DNA of 64,000 bases, from assembly GCA_900314885.1 (NCBI GenBank), contig OMWY01000004.1, positions 1 to 64,000 of the forward strand, read 5' to 3'. The stretch is from an uncultured Eubacteriales bacterium. GTDB taxonomy: Bacteria > Bacillota > Clostridia > Lachnospirales > Lachnospiraceae. Positions 8,817 through 16,252 of the stretch are shown here, one piece after another. The notes beneath the pieces were generated by a model. That model ran no database searches, had not been told where the DNA came from, and saw nothing but the letters and a program-made list of their open reading frames with translations. The position numbers were made by a program, and so were the translations under genes. Within the stretch, counting starts at the first letter, position 1. The number at the start of each line of letters is the position of its first letter.

Positions 8817-9063
8817 TCTCAACGTCCCTCGTAAGCTTATCTTCATCATCGAATCTGAAAACATCTACCTTATTCTGACCAAGAAATAGCATAAACTCTT
8901 CTTCAGTCATTCCGGCTATCTCTGCGCAGTATCCTATAGAGACATTGTTTTTCGTATAGTATCCTAACGCAACCATTCGTCTCGCAAATAACTCCGCCTC
9001 TTTTGCTGACATATGTGTATCATACAAGACTTCACTTGGTATATTAAAAGAAACCTGACACAT
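8809..9063 (-). CDS. UPF0175 antitoxin-like protein
   Basis: This 84-residue protein has a FNIPSEVL strand, a KEAELFARRMVALGYYTK helix and a SIGYCAEIAGMTEEEFMLFLG helix-turn-helix-like region. This is the UPF0175 layout, where the A..AGM..EEF.. block resembles a short DNA-binding unit. UPF0175 genes sit directly before DUF3368 genes and are taken to be their antitoxins. The ribosome site AGGAGG lies just before the ATG at 9063. It is the middle gene of a three-gene minus-strand unit. It probably represses its own promoter as well as binding the toxin, by analogy with other antitoxins. Confidence 0.75.
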   Translation of the reverse strand: MCQVSFNIPSEVLYDTHMSAKEAELFARRMVALGYYTKNNVSIGYCAEIAGMTEEEFMLFLGQNKVDVFRFDDEDKLTRDVENA

Positions 9064-9075
9064 AACGACGTCCTC

Positions 9076-9279
9076 CTATTTTTTGATTTCCATATCTCCT
9101 GCTGCATCAATTAATCTGATGTATTCTTCGGGCGAGAGCAAAACACATTCTGCCTTGTTGTTTTTCATGACTACTTTTGCCCCGTCCTTTTTTACATCGT
9201 CGAAGATTTTTCCTGCCATCCCGCGATTAAACATCGATATGTTTACAGTATTTATTATAGCTGCTGATATGTTTGACAT
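9076..9279 (-). CDS. Phd/YefM-type antitoxin, N-terminal domain
   Basis: The ATG at 9279 follows GGAGGTGG by four bases and gives 67 residues. A start at 9309 would add ten residues without a ribosome site. The sequence MSNISA..INTVNISMFNRG.AGKIFDDVKKDGAKVVMKNNKAECVLLSPEEY is the N-terminal fold of Phd/YefM antitoxins, which bind operator DNA as dimers. The usual C-terminal toxin-binding tail is short (DAAGDMEIKK). No RelE or Doc toxin is next to it; the UPF0175/DUF3368 pair follows after 12 bp. It may therefore serve as the transcriptional regulator of a three-part cassette. Confidence 0.75.
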   Translation of the reverse strand: MSNISAAIINTVNISMFNRGMAGKIFDDVKKDGAKVVMKNNKAECVLLSPEEYIRLIDAAGDMEIKK

Positions 9280-9299
9280 ACAACCACCTCCATATTTGC

Positions 9300-9328
9300 A
9301 GTATAGCATATCTTGCGCTCTACGTCAA
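9300..9328 (-). promoter_or_regulatory. Sigma-A type promoter of the antitoxin cassette
   Basis: On the minus strand TTGACG and TATACT are separated by exactly 17 bases, 20 bp upstream of the Phd-type start. Two ACATATTT direct repeats lie just upstream (9329-9350) and could be operator half-sites. Confidence 0.7.
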
Positions 9329-9395
9329 CATATTTATCGACATATTTGTTAATAACAGCAGAAAGCAGTTGGAGGAAGGTTTTGGTTGACATACT

Positions 9396-9415
9396 CCCAC
9401 GACTAAAGTCGTGGG
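9396..9415 (-). repeat. Hairpin of IS200/IS605-type right end (tnpB side)
   Basis: CCCACGAC and GTCGTGGG form a perfect 8-bp stem around TAAA. Such imperfect-palindrome ends follow the 3' end of tnpB in IS605-group elements, and the same region can encode the tnpB guide RNA. It lies 20 bp beyond the tnpB stop, as expected for an element end. Confidence 0.65.
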
Positions 9416-9435
9416 ATTCTTAAGAAGGTCTACTC

Positions 9436-10010
9436 TTACGAGAAGCTTATTCTTAAAGGATGTGCCAAACATCCACTAGACGGTAGCTCAAATGAGTATC
9501 CGCTTACCTTGCGAAGTATGTTCGCGGCACCATTAACATCAGCATTGATAGTAGTGCCGTCTGCTGATTTATACAAACCTCTGTGTATACGCCTGCCACT
9601 AAATACGCCTGTATATGGCTGTTCTGCCTTATAGACGGGGAGAACATCTTTATCAAGATAGCTTGATTTTGATGTATAGGATTCTTCCTGCTCTATGTAC
9701 TGAATACCATATCGCTCGCATAGATAGCTGATGCTTGGGCGCAAGTCTCCAAGCGGAAGCTGGACAAAGTTCTGGTTATTCTGCTTGCCAAGATTTACAT
9801 TGCGTTTAAAGTCTTCGTTATAGCCAACAACAAGCGTACCTATGTTATGGTTTATACAGTAGTTAATGATATACCTTGATGCCTTGCGTATCGTGTCTTT
9901 GACCTGATTATTACGCTTTATTGTAAGTGTACAGATGCGCTTCGTTTTGCCGCCTTTAATATTTTGATGGTCAGCGATAGCCTGATAGTACGCCTTCTGT
10001 TTGTTCCAGT
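9436..10010 (-). pseudogene. tnpB: IS605-family tnpB, N-terminal part missing
   Basis: The minus frame is open from the IS66 boundary at 10010 to a stop at 9436, about 190 codons. It starts with HWNKQKAYYQ, continues through TKRICTLTIKRNNQVKD and RYIINYCINHNIGTLVVGYNEDFKRN, and includes NLGKQNNQNF, a QEESYTSK motif and the closing INADVNGAANI. These are the C-terminal half of a TnpB RNA-guided nuclease; the last Asp of the RuvC site is in INAD. The first RuvC Asp and all upstream domains are absent because the IS66 element abuts the gene. No tnpA was found. The protein cannot be active, although the 3' hairpin region is still present. Confidence 0.8.
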
Positions 10011-10021
10011 GTAAGCGGTAA

Positions 10022-11554
10022 TTATAGAGCGTCTTTTTTTCGTGGCGTCTTAGGAGCCTCCGGCTGCTCCACCAGATCCACGAACATCTTTAGGTCGGTA
10101 CCGGTATAGGAATTCTCATATTCCTTATACCTCTCCGACCATGGCATCATATCAGACAGGAAGCTTCTGTCTTTTCCGTCAAGGTGTTTTGAAGACGTTC
10201 GTCGGGTGTGAGCTTACGCAGAGGCTCTTCTGCCTGATATATGTCTCTTATCAGCAACAGGGCCTTTGTCTCCTCAAGGTCGGCAAGCTGGTCATCGCTC
10301 ATAGATTCATTGGCGTAAACAAAAAACGCTATGGCGAAGTTTCTTCTGCAGTGCATCATGCATTTAGCGCTGCTTATTCTGCCTTTGCTTTCTTCCGCGA
10401 GGACGTCATAGGATATATACGCGTCGGAGATTATATATCCCGAAAATTCCCTGTAATAATCACGCAGATGGTCTGTCCCGCGCGTTTTCTCAAAGCAGAA
10501 AACAATAGATGGATGCCCGCCGGTCAGTTCCCCGGTAGCGTGAACCCACATAAAACTTTTGCTCCCGGGCTTTCTTCCGTCCTTGTTTACACGGAAGTAG
10601 GTTTCATCGACCTGATTACAGTCTGCTTTGCGGCCTTCATCTTTAAGAGCGTCATACACGGGTCCCAGCAGGTTCGGAACGCATTTATTTATCCAGCCTA
10701 TGATCAGCTGACGGCTTATGTCAAGGCCATGCGCCTTATAGTATGACGCCATTCTGTAGCATGGGATGCTGAGACAATACTTGTTATAAAGGATTTCGGC
10801 CATAGAGGAAGAGGAAAGATGCGTTTTAGGTATTATCGGATTTTCGTAACGCTCAGTTTTGAGCCTGTGTTCAAGTCCGACTGAGATTACCGGTGTCTTT
10901 ATTACCTCTACGTAATACGGCGAATTGATCTTTTTTATAACTTTATGGATTTTGTACCCTCTTATCCTCCAGTTCCATTTACCATATTTCCTGTCAAGCT
11001 CTTCCGAATCAAAATCATATGTTATTAAATGTGGCATTTCATCCATGGAAGACTTAAGGCGGGACTCATGTGTTTCGCCCTTCCTGTTCCGCTTTTTCTT
11101 CCCTTTGATTACTGAAAGGCCGGATCTTTTATTGCCTGACGCAGTGTTCTTAACTTTATTGGGAGAATCCGCGTCATTTTCCTCATTACGACTCTCGTCA
11201 ACGGGCTCTTTAAATCTGCTTTCGGCTAAGTCCGCTATGGCATCGATTTTTTTCACTCTTCATGCCATACATCGCTTTGATTTTGAGTTTTTCTTTGTCC
11301 TGTTCCTTTTGAAGTAGTACGATCAACTCCTTATTAGCTGCCAGAGCCTTGTCATAGTCCGCTTTCAGTGTGTCGTAATCCTGGTTTAGTTTCGTGTAAA
11401 GCCGGTTGCAGTTTTCTATAAGAGCATTAGCCTGGGCCAGCTTTGCCAGCGCGTCAACAAGCTTTTCGTGTTCGGACAGCAGGAAATCCTTGGCGGCCGC
11501 TTCGCTAAGTTTTGATATAAATATGGCGTATTTTTCACGTTCCGCCTTTAACAT
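10022..11554 (-). pseudogene. tnpC: IS66 transposase TnpC, two frameshifts
   Basis: The transposase is split over three frames. Part one (start 11554) is the N-terminal coiled coil, ending in MYGMKSEK. At an A7 run (11247-11253) the frame changes into KIDAIADLAESRF, the zinc-finger and DDE region. That part holds a VDETYF acidic motif, SFMWVHATGEL, HPSIVFCFEKTRG and the SDAYISYD motif of IS66 DDE transposases. A second shift near 10195 breaks the C-terminal part, whose natural frame reads KDRSFLSDMMPWSERYKEYE and ends at 10022 inside the left inverted end. One base gained and one lost would restore a protein of about 510 residues, normal for TnpC. The element cannot move by itself unless slippage at A7 occurs. 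Confidence 0.8.
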
Positions 11555-11588
11555 TTCCTCACCGTCCTTTCACGCGTTAATCAGTCTC

Positions 11589-11930
11589 CTATGACCATTT
11601 CTTTAAGAGAGCCTCAAAATCAGAAATCATGTCCTGCTTCTCTTTTTCAAGCTGTCTGATTCTTGATTTAAGCTCGGTTATTGTCTTGTCCTTTTCAGCT
11701 AGCATGGCTACCTGCTCAGTGATAGGTTCTTTATCACTTGGAACACCTTCCTGTTTATACGGCTTTCGCCCGCTTTTTCCGGTAGGAACGATTTCACCGG
11801 TAACAGGATCGACTTTGCCGATCAGTTTTCTTTTTGACCGGGGCTGCTGTTTTTCCTTGTCCCAGTAGGATTCGGACTCATAAACGTAAGTTACTCCCGA
11901 GCGTTTGTCTGTATGTCTTACCAGCGACAT
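11589..11930 (-). CDS. Accessory ORF of the IS66 element, coiled coil
   Basis: The ATG at 11930 sits five bases after AGGAGGTGA, a near-perfect ribosome site, and gives 113 residues. A start at 11966 is also open but lacks a ribosome site. The N-terminal half is basic (LVRHTDKRSGVTYVYES, then KRKLIGKVDP.TGE), and the last 45 residues form a heptad-like helix rich in E, K and L. It lies between the tnpAB terminator and tnpC, so it is a passenger or an extra transposition gene seen in some clostridial IS66 elements. I know of no function. It is intact although its neighbours are broken. Confidence 0.65.
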   Translation of the reverse strand: MSLVRHTDKRSGVTYVYESESYWDKEKQQPRSKRKLIGKVDPVTGEIVPTGKSGRKPYKQEGVPSDKEPITEQVAMLAEKDKTITELKSRIRQLEKEKQDMISDFEALLKKWS

Positions 11931-12032
11931 GTAAATCACCTCCTTATAGGTATAATTATACAACATACCTATTTATAAGTCAATACTTTTTGAAAAATAT
12001 TTTCTATAAATATCACTAGGTTTGAGGCGTTA

Positions 12033-12067
12033 AAAAGCACGATAAATCAGATGTTTATCGTGCTTTC
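12033..12067 (-). terminator. Terminator after IS66 tnpA-tnpB
   Basis: AAAGCACGATAAA and TTTATCGTGCTTT pair over 13 bp around a 7-base loop. Read on the minus strand the stem is followed by TTTTTAA. It separates tnpAB from the accessory ORF and tnpC. Confidence 0.7.
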
Positions 12068-12089
12068 CAAAAGTATATCATATGGTGAT

Positions 12090-12443
12090 TTACGCCACTA
12101 TTGCTCCCGAGCTGTCGCCTATGGTGGATTCGATTGAATACCCATCCATAAGTCTTATAAAATCAGACTTATTCACCTCACGGGCTTCTTCGGCAGTGCG
12201 TGGCCATGAAAATCTGCCCTCGGCGAGCCTTATATATAGCATAACAAATCTGTCGCCCAGCCAGAGCAGGCCTTTCAGCCGGTCTTTCTTTGTGCCGCAG
12301 AAAAGAAAGAGAGTTCCTTTTTCCATAGGGTTCAGGCTGTATTTCATTTTTATCATTGCGGCTAGTCCGTCAATACCCTTACGTAAATCACATTTGCCAA
12401 GCAGAAGAATTATTCTGCTAAACGTTATTCCGTTTTCATCCAA
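12090..12443 (-). CDS. tnpB: IS66 Orf2 / TnpB accessory protein
   Basis: This 117-residue intact frame has the IS66 Orf2 (PF05717) hallmarks: LLLGKCDLRKGIDGLAAMI, a GTLFLFCG segment, KKDRLKGLLW and a closing basic/aromatic RLAEGRFSWP. Orf2 is required for transposition of IS66 elements, but its biochemical role is not known. It overlaps the tnpA stop by 8 bp, the usual coupling in this family. Length equals the family norm (about 115). It is unrelated to the RNA-guided TnpB of IS605 elements despite the shared name. Confidence 0.85.
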   Translation of the reverse strand: MDENGITFSRIILLLGKCDLRKGIDGLAAMIKMKYSLNPMEKGTLFLFCGTKKDRLKGLLWLGDRFVMLYIRLAEGRFSWPRTAEEAREVNKSDFIRLMDGYSIESTIGDSSGAIVA

Positions 12444-12870
12444 TGTCTTTCACCACCTTCAGGGCTTTCTTGAGGGATGCCTCGTCAACTCCGTTTGAAA
12501 CATCTATAGAAAAGCCGCGATAATTAATTGTGATTCGGGATGAATTGACATCAGGAATGGGTAACATCTGCTGTTTCACCGGCGGCTCTTCAGTCTGTAC
12601 GTGGCCGCATATAGGAAGAGAGTTCTGATCGTTATCATTAAGTTCTACAAAGACCGGTCCGTTATCTTCCTGCGGCACAACACATGGAGCATTCGAAATA
12701 TCAGGGCGATTAAGCGCGTACTTCCTTATGACACGCTGCCAATAATAAAAAGCGCTCCGATTAATCCCGTTTTCAGCACACCAGAGCGTTTTATTTTTCC
12801 CGCTTTTTGCCTATAGCTCGAAGACCCGAATCCAGTGCCTGATTCGTACCTCCGTGACTTCTTTATCCAT
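12436..12870 (-). pseudogene. tnpA: IS66 TnpA with in-frame TAG at codon 20
   Basis: The ATG at 12870 starts MDKEVTEVRIRHWIRVFEL, and codon 20 (12811-12813) is TAG. After it the same frame reads AKSGKNKTLWCAENGINRSAFYYWQRVIRKYAL and continues to a normal end at 12436. IS66 TnpA usually has Gln at this place (the pattern is W...I.....SG.S...WC..NGI....FYYW), so CAG to TAG is the likely change. The helix-turn-helix of this small DNA-binding protein straddles the stop. Restart at 12678 (GTG) would give only the C-terminal half. Confidence 0.8.
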
Positions 12871-12954
12871 GAAAAAACCTTCTCAAAATGATATTTGCTT
12901 TAATGATATCACTTTGAGGAGGCTGAAGAAAGACGCCTTATAATTACCGCTTAC

Positions 12955-13287
12955 AAATTTCCGGAAGAAGATGGTCGTAGATACTTTTTACTGTATCTAA
13001 AACCTATTATAAATGGAACCGGTAATTATTATATTGAATCGCGTACAAGAAATAATGAAAGGACTGACGTGATTGTTGATTATAGGGGCGAGCAGTATAT
13101 AATTGAATTGAAAATCTGGCGAGGAAATTCATATAATGAACGTGGCGAGAAACAATTAAGTGATTACCTTGATCATTATCACCTAAAAAAGGGCTGGATG
13201 GTCAGTTTCTGTTTTAATAAGAATAAGAAAATCGGCGTCCATGAGGTGAAGATAGGAGATCACAGACTCGTGGAAGCGGTAGTGTGA
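12955..13287 (+). pseudogene. C-terminal nuclease part of an AAA ATPase, 5' end removed by IS66
   Basis: The frame is open from the IS66 right end to 13287, about 110 codons, with no proper start. It reads GNYYIESRTRNNERTDVIVDYRG, then IIELKIWRG, then ERGEKQLSDYLDHYHLKKGWMVSF. The D and the ELK motif form a PD-(D/E)XK nuclease core, as in AAA-ATPase-like (PF09820) proteins with a C-terminal PDDEXK_9-type domain. The ATPase domain is missing. The gene was joined to the IS66 end without target duplication, so sequence has been lost here. Confidence 0.7.
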
Positions 13288-13365
13288 TCAATGCTGGTGA
13301 CTGAAGGAGTAGTATGGGGTTCCTGATCTCCGTGGGGTGCACGATTATCACAACAGGAGAAAATT

Positions 13366-13473
13366 ATGAGTGATTTAGGACGATTCTTGGACGCTCAGGA
13401 ACATGATTATGATATTGCTCTGTCAGAGATAAGGTCAGGGCATAAGCGCAGCCATTGGATATCCATTGATTGA
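13366..13473 (+). pseudogene. DUF1810 protein, N-terminal fragment
   Basis: After AGGAGA a short frame starts MSDLGRFLDAQEHDYDIAL and goes on to SEIRSGHKRSHW, a clear DUF1810 N terminus. Family members continue with MW.IFPQ; here the match ends at HW and the frame stops four codons later. The rest of the gene reappears in the right order at 15419. About 1.95 kb, including the abiE pair, lies between, and roughly 25 residues of the middle are gone. Confidence 0.75.
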
Positions 13474-13488
13474 CGAACATGGTTATGC

Positions 13489-13517
13489 TTGACATATGAT
13501 GAATCTTCATGTATAAT
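13489..13517 (+). promoter_or_regulatory. Consensus promoter of the abiE pair
   Basis: TTGACA and TATAAT are separated by 17 bases, a perfect sigma-A promoter. It is followed after about 50 bp by AAAGGAGG and the abiEi ATG. No gene is read from it before abiEi. Confidence 0.85.
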
Positions 13518-13566
13518 CATTATAAGTAATATTGTATATTATATAAAATGATTAAAGGAGGATGAT

Positions 13567-14190
13567 ATGCTATATGAATATTTGAAGAATCACTATTCTG
13601 ATGGAGAACCGATTTTTACTTCTGATATTAATATAGAAGGCATGACCCGGGAGAATTTCTGCCAACAGCTAAAAACACTGACCGATAATGGAAAATTAGT
13701 ACGCTATGAGAAAGGAATTTACTACCTTCCTAGAGAAAGCCGTTTTCATAGCGTTATTGGACCCACCCCGGAGACTATTGTGAAATATAAGTATATTTCA
13801 CGTCGGAATAATATCTCCGGTTTTTATTCCGGTAGCAGTTTCGCAAATGCTTTGGGCATTTCTTTACAAGTGCCAATGAAGAAAGAAATTGTCAGCAATA
13901 ATACTGCTGCTATTGTGAAGGAAGTTACATTAGGAAAGCAAAATTTTATTATCAGAAAGTCAACTATTCCTGTCACTGAAAACAATGTACGTACTTTACA
14001 ACTACTTGAGCTATTGAAAAATTTTGATAGATATTCCGATTTGGATTACCAAGAAGCAAATAAAATAATAAGGAACTATATAAATGCTAATGATATTACT
14101 AAGTCCGGTATAGATAAATATATAAGGGAGTATCCTGATTCAACATTTCGAAATTATTATGAATTGAAGTTAGATAATGTACTTGCATAG
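13567..14190 (+). CDS. AbiEi-type antitoxin (DUF6088)
   Basis: This 207-residue protein has an N-terminal winged-helix stretch (residues 1-60: LKNHYSDGEPIFTSDI, then LKTLTDNGKLVRYEKGIYYLP). This is followed by a TPETIVKYKYISR..NISGFYSGSSFANALGIS block, as in DUF6088/AbiEi antitoxins. Type IV AbiEi proteins repress their own promoter and counteract the nucleotidyltransferase toxin without binding it. AAAGGAGG lies six bases before the ATG. The gene overlaps abiEii by 14 bp and has its own consensus promoter at 13489. Low GC content and insertion inside a broken DUF1810 gene point to recent arrival. Confidence 0.8.
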   Translation: MLYEYLKNHYSDGEPIFTSDINIEGMTRENFCQQLKTLTDNGKLVRYEKGIYYLPRESRFHSVIGPTPETIVKYKYISRRNNISGFYSGSSFANALGISLQVPMKKEIVSNNTAAIVKEVTLGKQNFIIRKSTIPVTENNVRTLQLLELLKNFDRYSDLDYQEANKIIRNYINANDITKSGIDKYIREYPDSTFRNYYELKLDNVLA

Positions 14191-15088
14191 TAATATATCT
14201 CTGTTCAAGGACGTAATAGCTGAAGTAAATATTCGGACAGGAATCGCCCAGTCTGTTCTTGAAAAAGACTATTATCTAACGATGATTTTAAAGCTACTTC
14301 GTGAGAAAAATGATGACATTGTTTTTAAGGGCGGTACTTCACTTTCTAAGTGTTACCATTTGATAGATCGTTTTTCTGAGGACATTGATATTACTTTTGG
14401 CGAGCATATTGGTGAAGCCCGACGAAAAAAATTAAAGTATAATGTTATAAAACCTGTTAGCGATGAACTTGAATTGCCGATTGGAAACTGGGATAGTATA
14501 GAGAGCGACAGGAATTATAATTATTATCTCTTTAGTTATGATTCCGTAGTTGAAGATGAGGTAATGGGTATTACTCCATCAGTCAGACTCGAAACTGCGC
14601 TTGTATCATATTCATTTCCTGTGGAAGAGAAATATGTGAAGTCTATTATTGGCGAATCTTTGACGGATTTTGCGCAGGATATGGTAAATGAGTATGGACT
14701 CTCTCCATTTATGATGAAGGTGCAGGATGTAAAACGGACCTTTATTGATAAGATATTTGCGCTATGTGATTATTATTTACAGGGTAAATCAAAAAGGTAC
14801 TCCAGACACCTTTATGATATTTACAAAATATATCCCTCTATAGTAATCAATGATGATTTCATGAGATTACTCGAACAGGTACGTAATCACAGGGCTACAT
14901 TATCAATTTGTCCTTCCGCTCAAATTGATGTTGATATTAAGTCTATTATAAAAGAATTCATTGATAATGATTTCTATAAGAGGGATTATGAAAACGTTAC
15001 AGAAAACCTCATCTCTGATAATGTTACTTATGAGCAGACAATAGATACTATGGAAGAAATAGCTGAAAAATTATTTCGGCGCAAATAA
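14177..15088 (+). CDS. AbiEii-type nucleotidyltransferase toxin
   Basis: This 303-residue protein of the DUF1814 (AbiEii/AbiGii) family has the nucleotidyltransferase core GGTSLSK at residues 52-58 and the metal-binding EDID at 68-71 (D69 and D71). An ALCDYYLQGKSKRYSRHLYDIYKI block follows, as in the family. Toxins of this type transfer nucleotides to tRNA or other acceptors and stop growth on phage infection. All catalytic residues I can check are present, so it looks functional. The 14-bp overlap with abiEi suggests coupled synthesis with antitoxin first. Length is in the family range (about 280-310). Confidence 0.85.
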   Translation: MYLHSNISLFKDVIAEVNIRTGIAQSVLEKDYYLTMILKLLREKNDDIVFKGGTSLSKCYHLIDRFSEDIDITFGEHIGEARRKKLKYNVIKPVSDELELPIGNWDSIESDRNYNYYLFSYDSVVEDEVMGITPSVRLETALVSYSFPVEEKYVKSIIGESLTDFAQDMVNEYGLSPFMMKVQDVKRTFIDKIFALCDYYLQGKSKRYSRHLYDIYKIYPSIVINDDFMRLLEQVRNHRATLSICPSAQIDVDIKSIIKEFIDNDFYKRDYENVTENLISDNVTYEQTIDTMEEIAEKLFRRK

Positions 15089-15156
15089 GTTTCTTTTAAA
15101 AATTGACAATTGAAGTGTCACGTAAGTGCTGCTTCGGACATAATGAAAGGTAAAAA

Positions 15157-15288
15157 ATGAGGAAACTGGCAAGTATACAAAGGATATGGCAGATAGATGA
15201 GATATCGGGCGCTGATAAGATTGAAACGGTACATGTATTAGGATGGACCTGCGAATATCTGCGACAAGTGATGTTAACAAGTTATTAA
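15157..15288 (+). pseudogene. RNA ligase (DRB0094-like), N-terminal fragment
   Basis: GAAAGG precedes an ATG that starts MRKLASIQRIWQIDEISGADKIE and continues VHVLGW. This is the N terminus of RNA ligases of the RNA_ligase/DRB0094 group (R.LA.I..I..I..I.GADKIE...V.GW). After W the sequence no longer matches, and a stop follows at 15286. The C-terminal part of such a ligase is at 16462-16656. The catalytic lysine region is missing from both pieces. Confidence 0.6.
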
Positions 15289-15418
15289 CAGTAAATTTCG
15301 ACATCTCTGAAGCGACAAATTTCACTACACTTATTCATCCCAAAGCACATGAGGGAATGTAGATGAAAATGTCTGGATAAGTTCTGAGGAGAAAAAGTTT
15401 TTATCTATTTTAACAGGA

Positions 15419-15757
15419 TATTATGCAATAAAGGACCGCAAGGACGCTGAAGAGTACATGAAGAATACGATTCTGTCCGCGAGACTTATTGAGATATCTA
15501 AGGCATTGCTTCAGCTTGATAATTATGATCCTGGCGACGTTATGGGCTATCCTGATGATCTGAAGCTTAAGTCTTCTATGACTCTATTCTCCATAGTCAG
15601 TGAATTTGCAGCGGCAGAATATCTGCAGACAGCAGATGTGAAGTCAATTCCCGCAGGAGAGAAGCAGGTCGTAAATGACGGCAGGGAAATAGCTTTTCTG
15701 GAGTGCCATTCCGAAACCGGGGGCAGAGAATCCGCTGCAGTATCTGAGGAGGTATAA
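15419..15757 (+). pseudogene. DUF1810 protein, C-terminal fragment
   Basis: The frame reads YYAIKDRKDAEEYM, then ARLIEISKALLQLD and GDVMGYPDDLKLKSSMTLFSIV, which is the conserved second half of DUF1810. It continues from the N-terminal piece at 13366-13473 with about 25 residues missing. Downstream of residue 50 the family match fades, and the rest to 15757 (GEKQVVNDGREIAFLEC and onward) is unknown and may come from another gene. An ATG at 15458 could be used by chance but has no ribosome site. Confidence 0.7.
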
Positions 15758-15760
15758 TCT

Positions 15761-15850
15761 ATGGATAAGTCAATCTTGCCACGGCTTCCTGATGACTTTA
15801 TGTTTCAGTTGACGAAGGATGAGATTAATGTCGTGAAGTTGCTGCTGTTG
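15761..15850 (+). pseudogene. Possible ORF6N-domain fragment
   Basis: A frame preceded by AGGAGG begins MDKSILPRLPDDFMFQLTKD. RLPDDFMFQLTK.E resembles the R.P.DFMFQLT.EE block of phage ORF6N antirepressor domains. The match ends after about 25 residues and the frame becomes hydrophobic and unlike any protein I know. I see nothing convincing between here and the HxlR fragment at 16002. Confidence 0.35.
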
Positions 15851-16001
15851 ATCTTGACTGTGATGTGGAGCTTTGGAGCAGCGTTTCGGATACCATCCAT
15901 GATTTCAATAATGATGCGGCTGCGGTTTTCCGTGCTGTCTCTATATTCGTCTGTGCGATGATTGACTGCCGGGCTGATGAAACGGCTCAGGAAGAAGTAA
16001 T

Positions 16002-16154
16002 GCGCTGCGTGAATTGGAACAGGATAAACTCATCACGAGGAAGCAGTACAGCACGATCCCGCCGACGGTAGAATAATCGTTAGCAGAAAGAGGCAGGACA
16101 CTGATTCCGGCCTTGGAGTCCGTTTATAAATGGGCGGAAGAACAGATGAAATGA
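16002..16154 (+). pseudogene. HxlR-family regulator, C-terminal fragment with nonsense codon
   Basis: The frame reads ALRELEQDKLITRKQYSTIP and then PTVE, has TAA at 16074-16076, and continues SLAERGRTLIPALESVYKWAEEQMK to a stop at 16152. This is the recognition wing and C-terminal helix of HxlR-type winged-helix regulators (LRELE.DGLI.R..Y...PP.VEYSLTE.G..L.P.L). The usual Tyr codon has become TAA. The DNA-binding helix upstream is missing. It is a relic. Confidence 0.7.
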
Positions 16155-16252
16155 GCCATTTGCGATATGGGGACGTATGATTCCATGTTACCGGGAAAGC
16201 AAATGGGATTACCATATAGAGGAATATTCTGAAAAGGAAAAGAGGTGAAACT

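Larger units (their letters stand above)
10011..12954 (-). mobile_element. IS66-family insertion sequence, decayed
   Basis: This 2944-bp element is bounded by inverted ends. Reading inward, both begin GTAAGCGGTAATTATA, then differ at two bases and share GCGTCTTT (10011-10037 and 12928-12954). GTAAGCG ends are typical of IS66. In minus-strand order it carries tnpA (nonsense mutation), tnpB/Orf2 (intact), a terminator, an accessory open frame and tnpC (two frameshifts). IS66 elements make 8-bp target duplications, but the flanks here (GTTCCAGT on the left, AAATTTCC on the right) differ. The element therefore joins two unrelated broken genes, which suggests a deletion or a recombination between copies. 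Confidence 0.85.

Noticed and set aside
9329..9395. Gene in the gap between the antitoxin promoter and the tnpB hairpin
   Set aside because: Only short direct repeats and AT-rich sequence are visible; no frame with a start.
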